From contig NZ_SOCR01000007.1 in assembly GCF_004364335.1 (NCBI RefSeq), positions 186,001-250,000 of the forward strand: DNA of 64,000 bases, read 5' to 3'. Source of the DNA: Pseudomonas graminis. GTDB taxonomy: Bacteria; Pseudomonadota; Gammaproteobacteria; Pseudomonadales; Pseudomonadaceae. Position numbers and translations under genes: made by a program. This document shows, piece after piece, positions 25,181-33,028 of the stretch; the stretch's first letter is position 1, and each line of letters starts with the position of its first letter. The notes beneath the pieces were generated by a model that searched no databases, had not been told where the DNA came from, and was given only the letters and a program-made list of their open reading frames with translations.

Positions 25181-26899
25181 ATGCCCTTGAACCCGCTTGA
25201 CGCCAGACAGTTGCACATTCCGGACGCCGAGCAGGTCTGCGCATGGCTGTCCGCGAACGCCGGGTTGAAGGCTGCTGATCTGGAGCGGGCACGGCGCTTG
25301 ATGGCCGAATCCGAGGGCGCCGGGTTGCTGGGGTTACTGACCCGGCTGGGGCTGGTCTCGGAAACCGAGATGGCCCGGGCCTGGGCGGCGCTGCTGCAGA
25401 CGCCACTCCTGACGCTCGACGCGGCGGCCGACATGCTTGATCCCTTGCCGGCACTGACCGAGCGCTTCATGCGGCATTTCCAGGTCGTACCGCTGGCGTG
25501 GCGCGAGGACGGTTTACACGTGGCCTCGGCCAACCCCTGCGAGCGCTACGCCTTCGAAGCCATTGCCTATTGCTGTCAGGCGCCGGTGTGGCTGTCGATC
25601 GGTTCGCGCAATGACGTCGACACCCTGATCGAGCGCTATTACGGCCAGGGCCGCAGCGCCATCGGCACGCTGATCGAATCTCTTGACGACAACAACGGCT
25701 CGCCCGAAGACATTGAGCATTTGAAGGACCTGGCTTCGGAAGCGCCAGTGATTCGGCTGGTCAACCTGATCCTGCAGCGCGCCGTCGAGCAACGGGCCTC
25801 GGACATTCACATCGAGCCCTTCGAGAGCCAGTTGAAAGTGCGTTATCGCATCGACGGCGTGCTGCACGAAGCCGAAGCGCCGCCGTCCAGCTCGTCAGCC
25901 GCGGTGATCTCCCGGCTGAAAATCATGGCGCGCCTCGACATCGCTGAACGGCGCCTGCCCCAGGATGGCCGGATCATGCTGCGTATTCAGGGCAAGGAGC
26001 TGGACCTGCGGGTGAGCACCGTCCCCACGAGTTTTGGCGAATCGGTGGTGATGCGCCTGCTCGACCGACAGACCATCAACTTCGATTTCCCCAGCCTGGG
26101 TTTCGACGGCGAACGCCTCGATGCCTTTTTGGCGGTGCTCGAGCGGCCCCACGGCATTCTGCTGGTGACCGGGCCGACCGGCTCCGGCAAAACCACCACG
26201 CTGTACACCGCGCTGTCGCGGCTCAACACGGCCGAGCGCAAGATAATCACCGTCGAAGACCCGGTGGAATATCAGCTCGAAGGGATCAACCAGATTCAGG
26301 TCAAGCCGGCCATCGGCCTGGATTTCGCCGGGGCGCTGCGGTCGATCGTGCGACAGGACCCGGACGTGATCATGATCGGTGAAATGCGCGATCTGGAAAC
26401 CTGCCGCATCGCCATTCAGTCTTCGCTCACCGGGCACCTCGTGCTGTCGACGCTGCACACCAACAGCGCGGCGGCGAGTATCACGCGCTTGCTGGACATG
26501 GGGGTCGAGAGCTACCTCATCGCCTCGACGGTCAACGGCATTCTCGCCCAGCGCCTGGTGCGCCGCCTGGATCCGCTCACACGCGAAGCCTTTGAAGCAC
26601 CCCAGGCGCTGATCGACGAACATGAGCTGGAGCGCTTCACCGACGAGCGTCCGATTCTTCTTTACAGGCCGCGCAGCGATGCGCCAGGCGGCGGTTATCG
26701 CGGTCGCAGTGCAATCACTGAACTGCTGGTGATGAACGAAGAACTGCGCAGCCTGCTGATGAGCCGCGCCGATGCCTCGACGCTGGAGCACGCCGCGCGG
26801 CGCGCCGGATTGCGCACCCTGCATGAAGAAGGCCTGCGACAGGCGGTGGCGGGGATTACTTCGCTGGAAGAAGTCCTGCGCGTGACCCGAGGCGAATGA
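25181..26899 (+). CDS. gspE: Type II secretion ATPase GspE
   Basis: Cytoplasmic hexameric ATPase of 572 residues that drives pseudopilus assembly. An N-terminal GspE-N domain (about residues 1-150) is followed by the ATPase core with ASDIHIEP, Walker A GPTGSGKTT, the Asp box, Walker B and the His box. Unlike most GspE proteins it lacks the paired CxxC motifs of the zinc-binding C-terminal insertion: the corresponding stretch reads LLYRPRSDAPGGGYRGRS. The ATG at 25181 is preferred to an upstream TTG at 25127, although no strong ribosome-binding site is visible. It is the first gene of the operon E-F-G-H-I-J-K-L-M-N-D, the order known from Xps systems of Xanthomonas. Confidence 0.92.
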   Translation: MPLNPLDARQLHIPDAEQVCAWLSANAGLKAADLERARRLMAESEGAGLLGLLTRLGLVSETEMARAWAALLQTPLLTLDAAADMLDPLPALTERFMRHFQVVPLAWREDGLHVASANPCERYAFEAIAYCCQAPVWLSIGSRNDVDTLIERYYGQGRSAIGTLIESLDDNNGSPEDIEHLKDLASEAPVIRLVNLILQRAVEQRASDIHIEPFESQLKVRYRIDGVLHEAEAPPSSSSAAVISRLKIMARLDIAERRLPQDGRIMLRIQGKELDLRVSTVPTSFGESVVMRLLDRQTINFDFPSLGFDGERLDAFLAVLERPHGILLVTGPTGSGKTTTLYTALSRLNTAERKIITVEDPVEYQLEGINQIQVKPAIGLDFAGALRSIVRQDPDVIMIGEMRDLETCRIAIQSSLTGHLVLSTLHTNSAAASITRLLDMGVESYLIASTVNGILAQRLVRRLDPLTREAFEAPQALIDEHELERFTDERPILLYRPRSDAPGGGYRGRSAITELLVMNEELRSLLMSRADASTLEHAARRAGLRTLHEEGLRQAVAGITSLEEVLRVTRGE

Positions 26900-26900
26900 C

Positions 26901-28115
26901 ATGAGCCCGTTCAAATACCGCGCGCTGGACGCCCAGGGCGCTGAGCACAATGGCCTGCTGGACGCCGCCGACCGCGACACGGCCATCGCTCTGTTGCACA
27001 AGCGCGGCTTGATGGTCTTGCAGGTCGACCCGTCGAGCCTGGGTGGCCTGCGTCAGGCTCTGGGTCGCGGGACCTTGAGCGGCGCCGCGTTGATGAGCTT
27101 TACCCAGCAACTAGCGACGCTGCTCGGTGCCGGCCAGCCCCTCGAACGCGCGTTGACCATTCTGCTGCGCCAACCCGGCCGGTCCCGGAACCAGATTCAG
27201 ACCCGCGCGCTGATCGAGCGCATTCGCGAACAGGTCAAGGCCGGCAAGCCGCTGTCCGTGGCGCTGGAAGAAGAGGGCCGGCAGTTTTCGCCGCTGTACA
27301 TCAGCATGGTCCGCGCAGGCGAAGCCGGCGGCGCCCTGGAAAACACCCTGCGTCAGCTCAGCGAATACCTGGAACGCAGCCAGCTGCTGCGCGGCGAGGT
27401 GATCAACGCGCTGATCTACCCGGCGTTTCTGGTGGTCGGTGTGCTCGGTTCACTGGCGCTGCTGCTGGCTTATGTCGTGCCGCAATTCGTGCCGATCTTC
27501 CGCGACCTCGGCGTGCCGATTCCTTTTATCACCCAGGCGATTCTCTGGCTCGGGCAGTTCCTCAGTGACGACGGGCTGATGCTACTGGCCGGCAGCATTG
27601 CGCTGGTCTGGGTCATCGCCCTGCGCTCCCGCGACCCACAACGGCGCTTGCGACGTGACCGGCGCCTGTTGCGCATGGGGGTGATTGGCCCCTTGCTTCA
27701 GCGCATCGAAGCCGCACGGCTGGCGCGCACCCTCGGCACATTGCTGAGCAACGGTGTGGCGCTGTTGCAGGCGCTGGTGATCGCCCGGCAAGTGTGCAGC
27801 AACCGGGCGTTGCAGCAGCAGGTCGAGCAGGCCAGTGAATCCGTAAAAGGCGGCGGCACGCTGGCCAGCGCCTTCGGCGAGCAACCGTTGCTGCCGGACC
27901 TGGCCCTGCAAATGATCGAAGTCGGCGAACAGGCCGGCGAACTGGACACCATGTTGCTGAAGGTGGCCGACGTGTTCGACGTCGAGGCCAAACGCGGCAT
28001 CGACCGCATGCTCGCGGCGCTGGTGCCGACCCTGACCGTGGTCATGGCGGTGCTGGTGGCGGTGATCATGCTGGCCATCATGCTGCCGCTGATGAGCCTG
28101 ACCAGCAATATTTGA
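26901..28115 (+). CDS. gspF: Type II secretion inner-membrane platform protein GspF
   Basis: Polytopic inner-membrane protein of 404 residues that links the ATPase to pseudopilus growth. It has two homologous cytoplasmic GspF domains, marked by ALMSFTQQLATLLGAGQPLE and LARTLGTLLSNGVALLQAL, and three transmembrane helices, the last at the C-terminus (VVMAVLVAVIMLAIMLPLM). It starts one base after the gspE stop, so the two are translationally linked. Confidence 0.95.
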   Translation: MSPFKYRALDAQGAEHNGLLDAADRDTAIALLHKRGLMVLQVDPSSLGGLRQALGRGTLSGAALMSFTQQLATLLGAGQPLERALTILLRQPGRSRNQIQTRALIERIREQVKAGKPLSVALEEEGRQFSPLYISMVRAGEAGGALENTLRQLSEYLERSQLLRGEVINALIYPAFLVVGVLGSLALLLAYVVPQFVPIFRDLGVPIPFITQAILWLGQFLSDDGLMLLAGSIALVWVIALRSRDPQRRLRRDRRLLRMGVIGPLLQRIEAARLARTLGTLLSNGVALLQALVIARQVCSNRALQQQVEQASESVKGGGTLASAFGEQPLLPDLALQMIEVGEQAGELDTMLLKVADVFDVEAKRGIDRMLAALVPTLTVVMAVLVAVIMLAIMLPLMSLTSNI

Positions 28116-28148
28116 AACCCGAATCCTTTCAATCAGAGAACCAGACCG

Positions 28149-28577
28149 ATGCGCCGCACGCCGTTCACCGCTGCAACCCGCCGCCAGCGCGGCTTCACCC
28201 TGCTGGAGATGCTTGCGGTCATCGTGCTGCTGGGCATCGTTGCGACCATTGTCGTGCGCCAGGTCGGCGGCAACGTCGACAAGGGCAAGTACGGCGCTGG
28301 CAAGGCGCAGTTGGCGAGCCTGAGCATGAAGATCGAAAGCTACGGCCTGGACCTGGGTTCGCCGCCCAAGACCCTGCAGCAACTGGTCGAAAGGCCGGCC
28401 AACGCTTCAGGTTGGGCCGGGCCGTACGCCAAGCCGTCGGACCTCAAGGACCCGTTCGGTCACGCCTTCGGCTATCGCTTCCCGGGTCAGCACGGCGCGT
28501 TCGACCTGATTTTTTACGGCCAGGACGGCCAGCCCGGCGGCGAAGGCTACAACGCTGACCTGGGCAACTGGGAGTAA
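28149..28577 (+). CDS. gspG: Major pseudopilin GspG
   Basis: Main subunit of the type II secretion pseudopilus, 142 residues. The prepilin motif QRG|FTLLEMLAVIVLLGI has the required Gly at -1 and Glu at +5 and is followed by a 20-residue hydrophobic helix. The C-terminal part contains the GspG signature with PSDLKDPFGHAFGYRFPG and ends in GYNADLGNWE, the calcium-binding Asp region. Processing must rely on a prepilin peptidase elsewhere (PilD/XcpA type), as no gspO is in this operon. Confidence 0.95.
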   Translation: MRRTPFTAATRRQRGFTLLEMLAVIVLLGIVATIVVRQVGGNVDKGKYGAGKAQLASLSMKIESYGLDLGSPPKTLQQLVERPANASGWAGPYAKPSDLKDPFGHAFGYRFPGQHGAFDLIFYGQDGQPGGEGYNADLGNWE

Positions 28578-28586
28578 CCGGCGAGC

Positions 28587-29036
28587 ATGAACGCGCCTGG
28601 GCCAAGCCGTGGTTTTACCCTGCTGGAGATGCTGGTGGTCATCGTCTTGATGAGCATCGGCATCGGCATGGTCGGCTTCGGCTTGCACAAGGGTTTGCAG
28701 CAGGCCGCGGATCGCCAGTTGCTTGGGCAAATGGTTCAGGCCCTTCGAACGACCCGCAGCGCGGCGATCATCAGCGGCCAGACCCGCGAGACTTCATTTA
28801 CTCTCGACCGCCGCACCTTCAAGGCCCCCGGCAAACGGCCGCAACAATGGCCCGCCGAGGTCGGCGTGCAGCTGAACACGGCCGCGGATCTAGGGGAGGG
28901 CGGGGGCGCAGCGTTCGCGTTCTACCCGGATGGCAGTTCCAGCGGCGGCAATCTGCTGGTGTTCCAGGGCGATCGGCGTTGGCGCATTGACGTTGGCTGG
29001 CTGACCGGCAGCGTCAAGAGCCGTGCTTTGCCATGA
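28587..29036 (+). CDS. gspH: Minor pseudopilin GspH
   Basis: Pseudopilin of 149 residues with the cleavage motif SRG|FTLLEMLVVIVLMSIG and a hydrophobic N-terminal helix. The later part (QMVQALRTTRSAAIISGQTR) fits the GspH/FimT family. Its stop overlaps the start of gspI as ATGA. It belongs to the priming tip or shaft of the pseudopilus. Confidence 0.9.
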   Translation: MNAPGPSRGFTLLEMLVVIVLMSIGIGMVGFGLHKGLQQAADRQLLGQMVQALRTTRSAAIISGQTRETSFTLDRRTFKAPGKRPQQWPAEVGVQLNTAADLGEGGGAAFAFYPDGSSSGGNLLVFQGDRRWRIDVGWLTGSVKSRALP

Positions 29037-29413
29037 AGGCCCGCAACGTTCAAGCCGGTTTCACGCTGCTGGAAATGCTCGCCGCGCTGGTGGTCATGGC
29101 CCTGTGCAGTGGCGTATTGCTGATGGCGTTCGGACAGAGCGCGCGGTCGTTGCAGCAGGTCGATCGCGCGGACCGGCTCAGCCAGGCGGCGCGTTCGGTT
29201 TTCGACGATCAGGCTGTTGGCGTGTTGCAGCCGGGCCAAAGCAGCGGCGTCATGGACGACGGCATTCAGTGGGCGATGGGCGTCTCGGCATTGCCCACCC
29301 GCGCCGGACAGCCGCGCCTGTTGCGGGTGGACCTGACCGTCAGCGAAGGGCGGCGTCAGGCACGTTTCAGCACGCTGCGACTGGTCAGTCCGGCGAAGGC
29401 GGGCGCCCAGTGA
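29033..29413 (+). CDS. gspI: Minor pseudopilin GspI
   Basis: Pseudopilin of 126 residues with motif QAG|FTLLEMLAALVVMALC and a short C-terminal domain. GspI forms the GspI-J-K tip complex. Start and stop overlap gspH and gspJ, consistent with one translationally coupled unit. Confidence 0.88.
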   Translation: MKARNVQAGFTLLEMLAALVVMALCSGVLLMAFGQSARSLQQVDRADRLSQAARSVFDDQAVGVLQPGQSSGVMDDGIQWAMGVSALPTRAGQPRLLRVDLTVSEGRRQARFSTLRLVSPAKAGAQ

Positions 29414-30051
29414 ACAGACCCCAACGTGGCTTCACCCTGCTGGAAATCATGATTGTGCTGAGCCTGCTGGCCGTACTGCTGACCTTGGTCGGCGGCGCAC
29501 TGGTCGGTGCCAACCGCGCGGTGGTCAAGGCCGATCGCTACACCTCGCGCCTGGACGAACGGCGGGCGGCCCAGGGATTTTTGCACCAGGCCATCAGCCA
29601 GGCGCTGCCGCTGGATATGGCGGAAAACGACCATTCCGGCGCCGGGCTGTTCGTCGGCTCGGCGCAGCGCGTGCAGTTTGCGGCGACCTTGCCGGGCAAC
29701 CTGGGTGGCGGCATTCAGTTGCACACCCTGGAAGTCTCCGGCCCGGCAGCGGACCGTCGCTTGCAGATCGCTTTCGCCCAGGTCCAAGACAACGTATTGC
29801 GCGCGTGGGGTGAGCCGCAGGTCTTGCTTCACGACGTGAAGGGCGTGTCCTTGAGCTATCGCGGCGTGACGCCAACAGGTGAGGCGACCGGCTGGCTGGC
29901 TGAGTGGCCGTGGCCCAACCGTTTGCCCCGCGCCGTGCGCGTCGAAGTGCAGATGGAAGGCCCGGTGACCTGGCCGAGCGAAATCATCGCCTTGCGCCTT
30001 GATCTGTCGGGCGGGTCTGCCGGTGCTGCGTCGTCGGGAGGCACGCAATGA
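29410..30051 (+). CDS. gspJ: Minor pseudopilin GspJ
   Basis: Pseudopilin of 213 residues. The start is the GTG at 29410, overlapping the gspI stop, and puts the prepilin motif QRG|FTLLEIMIVLSLLAVLL at residues 4-20; longer frames upstream run through gspI. The globular part is of normal length for GspJ, a component of the pseudopilus tip. Confidence 0.88.
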   Translation: MNRPQRGFTLLEIMIVLSLLAVLLTLVGGALVGANRAVVKADRYTSRLDERRAAQGFLHQAISQALPLDMAENDHSGAGLFVGSAQRVQFAATLPGNLGGGIQLHTLEVSGPAADRRLQIAFAQVQDNVLRAWGEPQVLLHDVKGVSLSYRGVTPTGEATGWLAEWPWPNRLPRAVRVEVQMEGPVTWPSEIIALRLDLSGGSAGAASSGGTQ

Positions 30052-30770
30052 ATCGGCAGCGCGGCGTGGCCTTGTTGCTGGTGCTCTGGGCAGTGGCGAC
30101 GCTGAGCCTGTTACTGGGCGGCCTGGCCGGCTGGGTGCAGTTGGAAACCCGCCAGGCGTTATGGCAGCGGCAGCACACCCAGGCGCTGCTGGCGGCCCAG
30201 GCCGGGATGAACCTGGCGTTGCAGGCATTGCTGGACGTGAATCACCGCCCGCGCTGGGTCGCCGACGGTCGCGCCGTGCCGCTGGCCTTCGACGACGCAC
30301 GAATGGTGGTCAGCGTCAGCAGCGAGCGCGGCAAGCTGGATTTGAATGCGGCCAGCCACGAGGACATCACCCGCGTGGCCCAGGCCTGTGGCGCCGATCG
30401 TGACGAGGCGACGCGTCTGGGGCAGGCCTTGCAGGCGCGCCGAGACGGCAGCGCGGCGCCGTTGCGGGTCATCGAAGAACTGCGCCAGGTGTCAGGCATG
30501 ACGCAACGCCTTTACCAGCACATGGCGCCGGAAGTGACGCTGTGGAGCGGGCTGTCGCGGCCGGACGCGGCATTCGCCTCGCCGTTGCTGCGCAGCGCCT
30601 TGAACCTGCCGCAACAGACAGCCACGGGCACCGACCCTGGCTCCGTGCTGAGCATCGACAGTCAGGCGCAACTGCCGGATGGCGTTGTCGCCCGGCTTCA
30701 GACCACCGTTCTACTGTCTCCGTCGGAGGGTAACGCTCAACCGTATCGGGTGCTGCGTTGGCAAGAATGA
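30048..30770 (+). CDS. gspK: Minor pseudopilin GspK, short form
   Basis: Tip pseudopilin of 240 residues, shorter than the usual 310-330. It begins MNRQRGVALLLVLWAVATLS: Gly at -1 and a hydrophobic helix, but with Val-Ala instead of Phe-Thr and no Glu at +5, as is typical of GspK. A helix-hairpin-like segment DLNAASHEDITRVAQACGAD follows. The start overlaps the gspJ stop as ATGA. The reduced length suggests a smaller second globular domain. Confidence 0.85.
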   Translation: MNRQRGVALLLVLWAVATLSLLLGGLAGWVQLETRQALWQRQHTQALLAAQAGMNLALQALLDVNHRPRWVADGRAVPLAFDDARMVVSVSSERGKLDLNAASHEDITRVAQACGADRDEATRLGQALQARRDGSAAPLRVIEELRQVSGMTQRLYQHMAPEVTLWSGLSRPDAAFASPLLRSALNLPQQTATGTDPGSVLSIDSQAQLPDGVVARLQTTVLLSPSEGNAQPYRVLRWQE

Positions 30771-31822
30771 AGTCACTCCTTTCAGTCCTTGCGCCGCTTC
30801 AGGCGTATCTGGGGACCGTGCAACGGCGCTGGCGGGGCAGCACGGCGCAAGGGTTCTGGCAGCTCTGGCGGGCGGAATTGTGCGGTTGCGTGCCGGCGCG
30901 TTTGCGTCATCGCTTCAGGGCCCAGGTACCGCAGCAGACCCATCGTTGGCCGATCGCGATGCCCGGCCCCGACGTGCAGGCCGGCGCCCGCCATGTGCTG
31001 ATGCTGCCGACCCCTGTGGTGATGATCCATCGACTGCAATTGCCGACAGCGGCAGCCCGGGACCTCACCGCCGTGGTCGGCTATGAGCTGGACAAGTACA
31101 CGCCGTATCCCCGCGATCAATTGCTCTATGTCGTGCGCCAGGACGGACGCAGCGCGGGCGGATTGCAGATCACCCTGATCGCCATACTCCGCGAGCGCAT
31201 AAATGCGATTCTGGGGGAGTGCGCCGCCCATGGCCTGACGCCGCAATCCGTGGACGTCTGCGCGGAGGACGGCACGCCGTTGGGGATCGATCTGCTGCCC
31301 GAACCCGCGCGTCCATTGAAGTCGCGCGCGGGCGTTGACCGACGTCGGGTGCTTGTCGGGTCATGCGTCGTGCTGCTCGTCACGCTGATGGGCCTGTGGC
31401 TGCACGATCGCCGGCAGCGGCTCGAAGACATGCGCGCCACGGTGCAGTCGCAGAAAGGTGAGGTTGCGCAGGTTCAACAGCTGCGTCAGCAATTGACCAA
31501 CACTTTGGGCGCCGCCGATTACCTGACCCGGCACAAGGCCGCGCATCTGACCATGGCTGCGCTGATGAGTGAGTTGACCGCTTGTTTGCCCGACGACACC
31601 TGGCTGGAGCAGCTGGAAATCGACGCTGGCGAGGTGTCGTTCTCCGGGCAGAGCGTGCGCGCCAGTGCCCTGATCAACCGTTTGAAAGACTGCCGCAGCC
31701 TGGAAAACCCGCAGTTTCAGGGCGTCATCCAGCCCGACGCCGGCAGCGGCAAAGAGCGATTTTCCCTGCACGCCCGCCTGCATCAGGAGACCGCCGATGA
31801 GCCGGATGCCCATGCCCTGTGA
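30767..31822 (+). CDS. gspL: Type II secretion assembly protein GspL
   Basis: Inner-membrane protein of 351 residues that recruits GspE to the membrane. The cytoplasmic actin-like part contains VVGYELDKYTPYPRDQLLYV, one transmembrane helix lies near residues 200-218 (VLVGSCVVLLVTLMGLWL), and a periplasmic coiled-coil and ferredoxin-like part follows (fimbrial-assembly/PilN-like). The ATG at 30767 overlaps the gspK stop; a TTG 9 bp upstream is an alternative. Length is below that of classical GspL. Confidence 0.85.
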   Translation: MKSLLSVLAPLQAYLGTVQRRWRGSTAQGFWQLWRAELCGCVPARLRHRFRAQVPQQTHRWPIAMPGPDVQAGARHVLMLPTPVVMIHRLQLPTAAARDLTAVVGYELDKYTPYPRDQLLYVVRQDGRSAGGLQITLIAILRERINAILGECAAHGLTPQSVDVCAEDGTPLGIDLLPEPARPLKSRAGVDRRRVLVGSCVVLLVTLMGLWLHDRRQRLEDMRATVQSQKGEVAQVQQLRQQLTNTLGAADYLTRHKAAHLTMAALMSELTACLPDDTWLEQLEIDAGEVSFSGQSVRASALINRLKDCRSLENPQFQGVIQPDAGSGKERFSLHARLHQETADEPDAHAL

Positions 31823-32495
31823 ACGGAGGGCCCGTGAGCTGAAGGCCGGTGAGCGGACGACCCGAGCGCTGACACCCCGTGAACGTCGCGGCGCTGCATT
31901 GATCGTCCTCGCGTTGCTGATGGGCGCGGGCTACTGGCTGTTTATCGACAGCTGGTTCGCCGGCCCGCTGCGGGAGATGGGCGAAGAGACCGAGCAGCTC
32001 AGGTCCCGACAGCAGCGCTACGCCGGCCTGCTGCAACAGCGTGACAGCCTGAACGCAGCGCTGGAAACCGCCGGGCAGGACCCGGCCAGCAGCGGCAGCC
32101 TGTTGACCGGCGAAGACCCGAGCGCAGTGGCTGCCGATCTCATGCAGCACGTCGCTGACGTCATCACTGCCCAAGGCGCGAATGGCGCCGGCTGCACGCT
32201 GACCCAACGCATGCCGATCACCCCGGAGCAGGAGGGCAGCGAGCCGTTCCGGCAGGTCAAGGTCAGCGTCACCCTGGAATGCGCCGTCGAGCCACTGATG
32301 GCGGTGTTGCAGGGGCTGGAATATCAGCGTCCCTTGCTGTTCATCGACCACTTGAGCGTGCGCCGCGTCAGCAGTGCGCCGGCTAAAGGCGGGGCAGGGC
32401 GGCTGGCGGTGCAACTGCTGATTCGCGGCTATTTGCAGCCGGTTGCGGCCAAGGCAGCTGCCGATCAACCCGACTCAGCCCAGGCCGCCCCATGA
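31797..32495 (+). CDS. gspM: Type II secretion protein GspM
   Basis: Bitopic inner-membrane protein of up to 232 residues. A basic cytoplasmic N-terminus (rich in Arg and Glu, TPRERRGAAL) precedes one transmembrane helix IVLALLMGAGYWLFI, a coiled coil (EETEQLRSRQQRYAGLLQQR) and a periplasmic ferredoxin-like domain. This layout fits GspM/PilO, the partner of GspL. The frame overlaps gspL by 26 bp; in-frame ATGs at 31806 and 31812 are alternative starts. Confidence 0.85.
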   Translation: MSRMPMPCERRARELKAGERTTRALTPRERRGAALIVLALLMGAGYWLFIDSWFAGPLREMGEETEQLRSRQQRYAGLLQQRDSLNAALETAGQDPASSGSLLTGEDPSAVAADLMQHVADVITAQGANGAGCTLTQRMPITPEQEGSEPFRQVKVSVTLECAVEPLMAVLQGLEYQRPLLFIDHLSVRRVSSAPAKGGAGRLAVQLLIRGYLQPVAAKAAADQPDSAQAAP

Positions 32496-33028
32496 TGCGT
32501 TCCCCGATCACGGTCGAGCGCGCGCTGATGGCCGTCGCCCTTGTCCTGCTGGTGCTGATTGCTCTGGTGCTCAACGGCACTTGGCAGTCGCCGGACTGGC
32601 TGCCTGCCGCACCGAATCATCGCCCGGCCGTCGCGGCAAAAACGCCGGCGTTGTCGCGCGTGGAATTGCCTAGCCTCGCCAACGCCTGGCAGACCCCGCT
32701 GTTCAGCGTCGACCGCCGCCCGGATCTGCAACCGTCCGCCACTCAGGCAGCGTCCAGCCTGAGCGGGCTGACCCTGACCGGGGTGCTGCTCGACGGCACG
32801 GTGCAGCTGGCATTGATCAAACCCGCCACCGGCCCGGCGCTGAAAGTTCGCCTCAACGGGCAGTTGCCCAATGGCTGGAACCTGCGCGCGATCAGCCCGA
32901 CCAGTGCCACGTTTGGCCTCGGCGAGCGCAACGAAATACTGACTGTCCGGCGCCTGCGACTGCCTGCGCCGTCGACCCCACCACCGCTTTCTCTTTCCCG
33001 TGAAGACCTTCATGAACCTGCCCCGTAA
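32492..33028 (+). CDS. GspC/GspN-like type II secretion protein
   Basis: Protein of 178 residues with one N-terminal transmembrane helix (ALMAVALVLLVLIALVLNGT), a Pro/Ala-rich linker and a small beta domain. LTLTGVLLDGTVQLALIKP resembles the homology region of GspC, which links the inner-membrane platform to the secretin. No PDZ domain follows. In Xps-type operons the gene at this place is called N, while classical systems use GspC. Start and end overlap the neighbouring genes. The role as connector to the secretin is inferred from fold and position. Confidence 0.75.
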   Translation: MMRSPITVERALMAVALVLLVLIALVLNGTWQSPDWLPAAPNHRPAVAAKTPALSRVELPSLANAWQTPLFSVDRRPDLQPSATQAASSLSGLTLTGVLLDGTVQLALIKPATGPALKVRLNGQLPNGWNLRAISPTSATFGLGERNEILTVRRLRLPAPSTPPPLSLSREDLHEPAP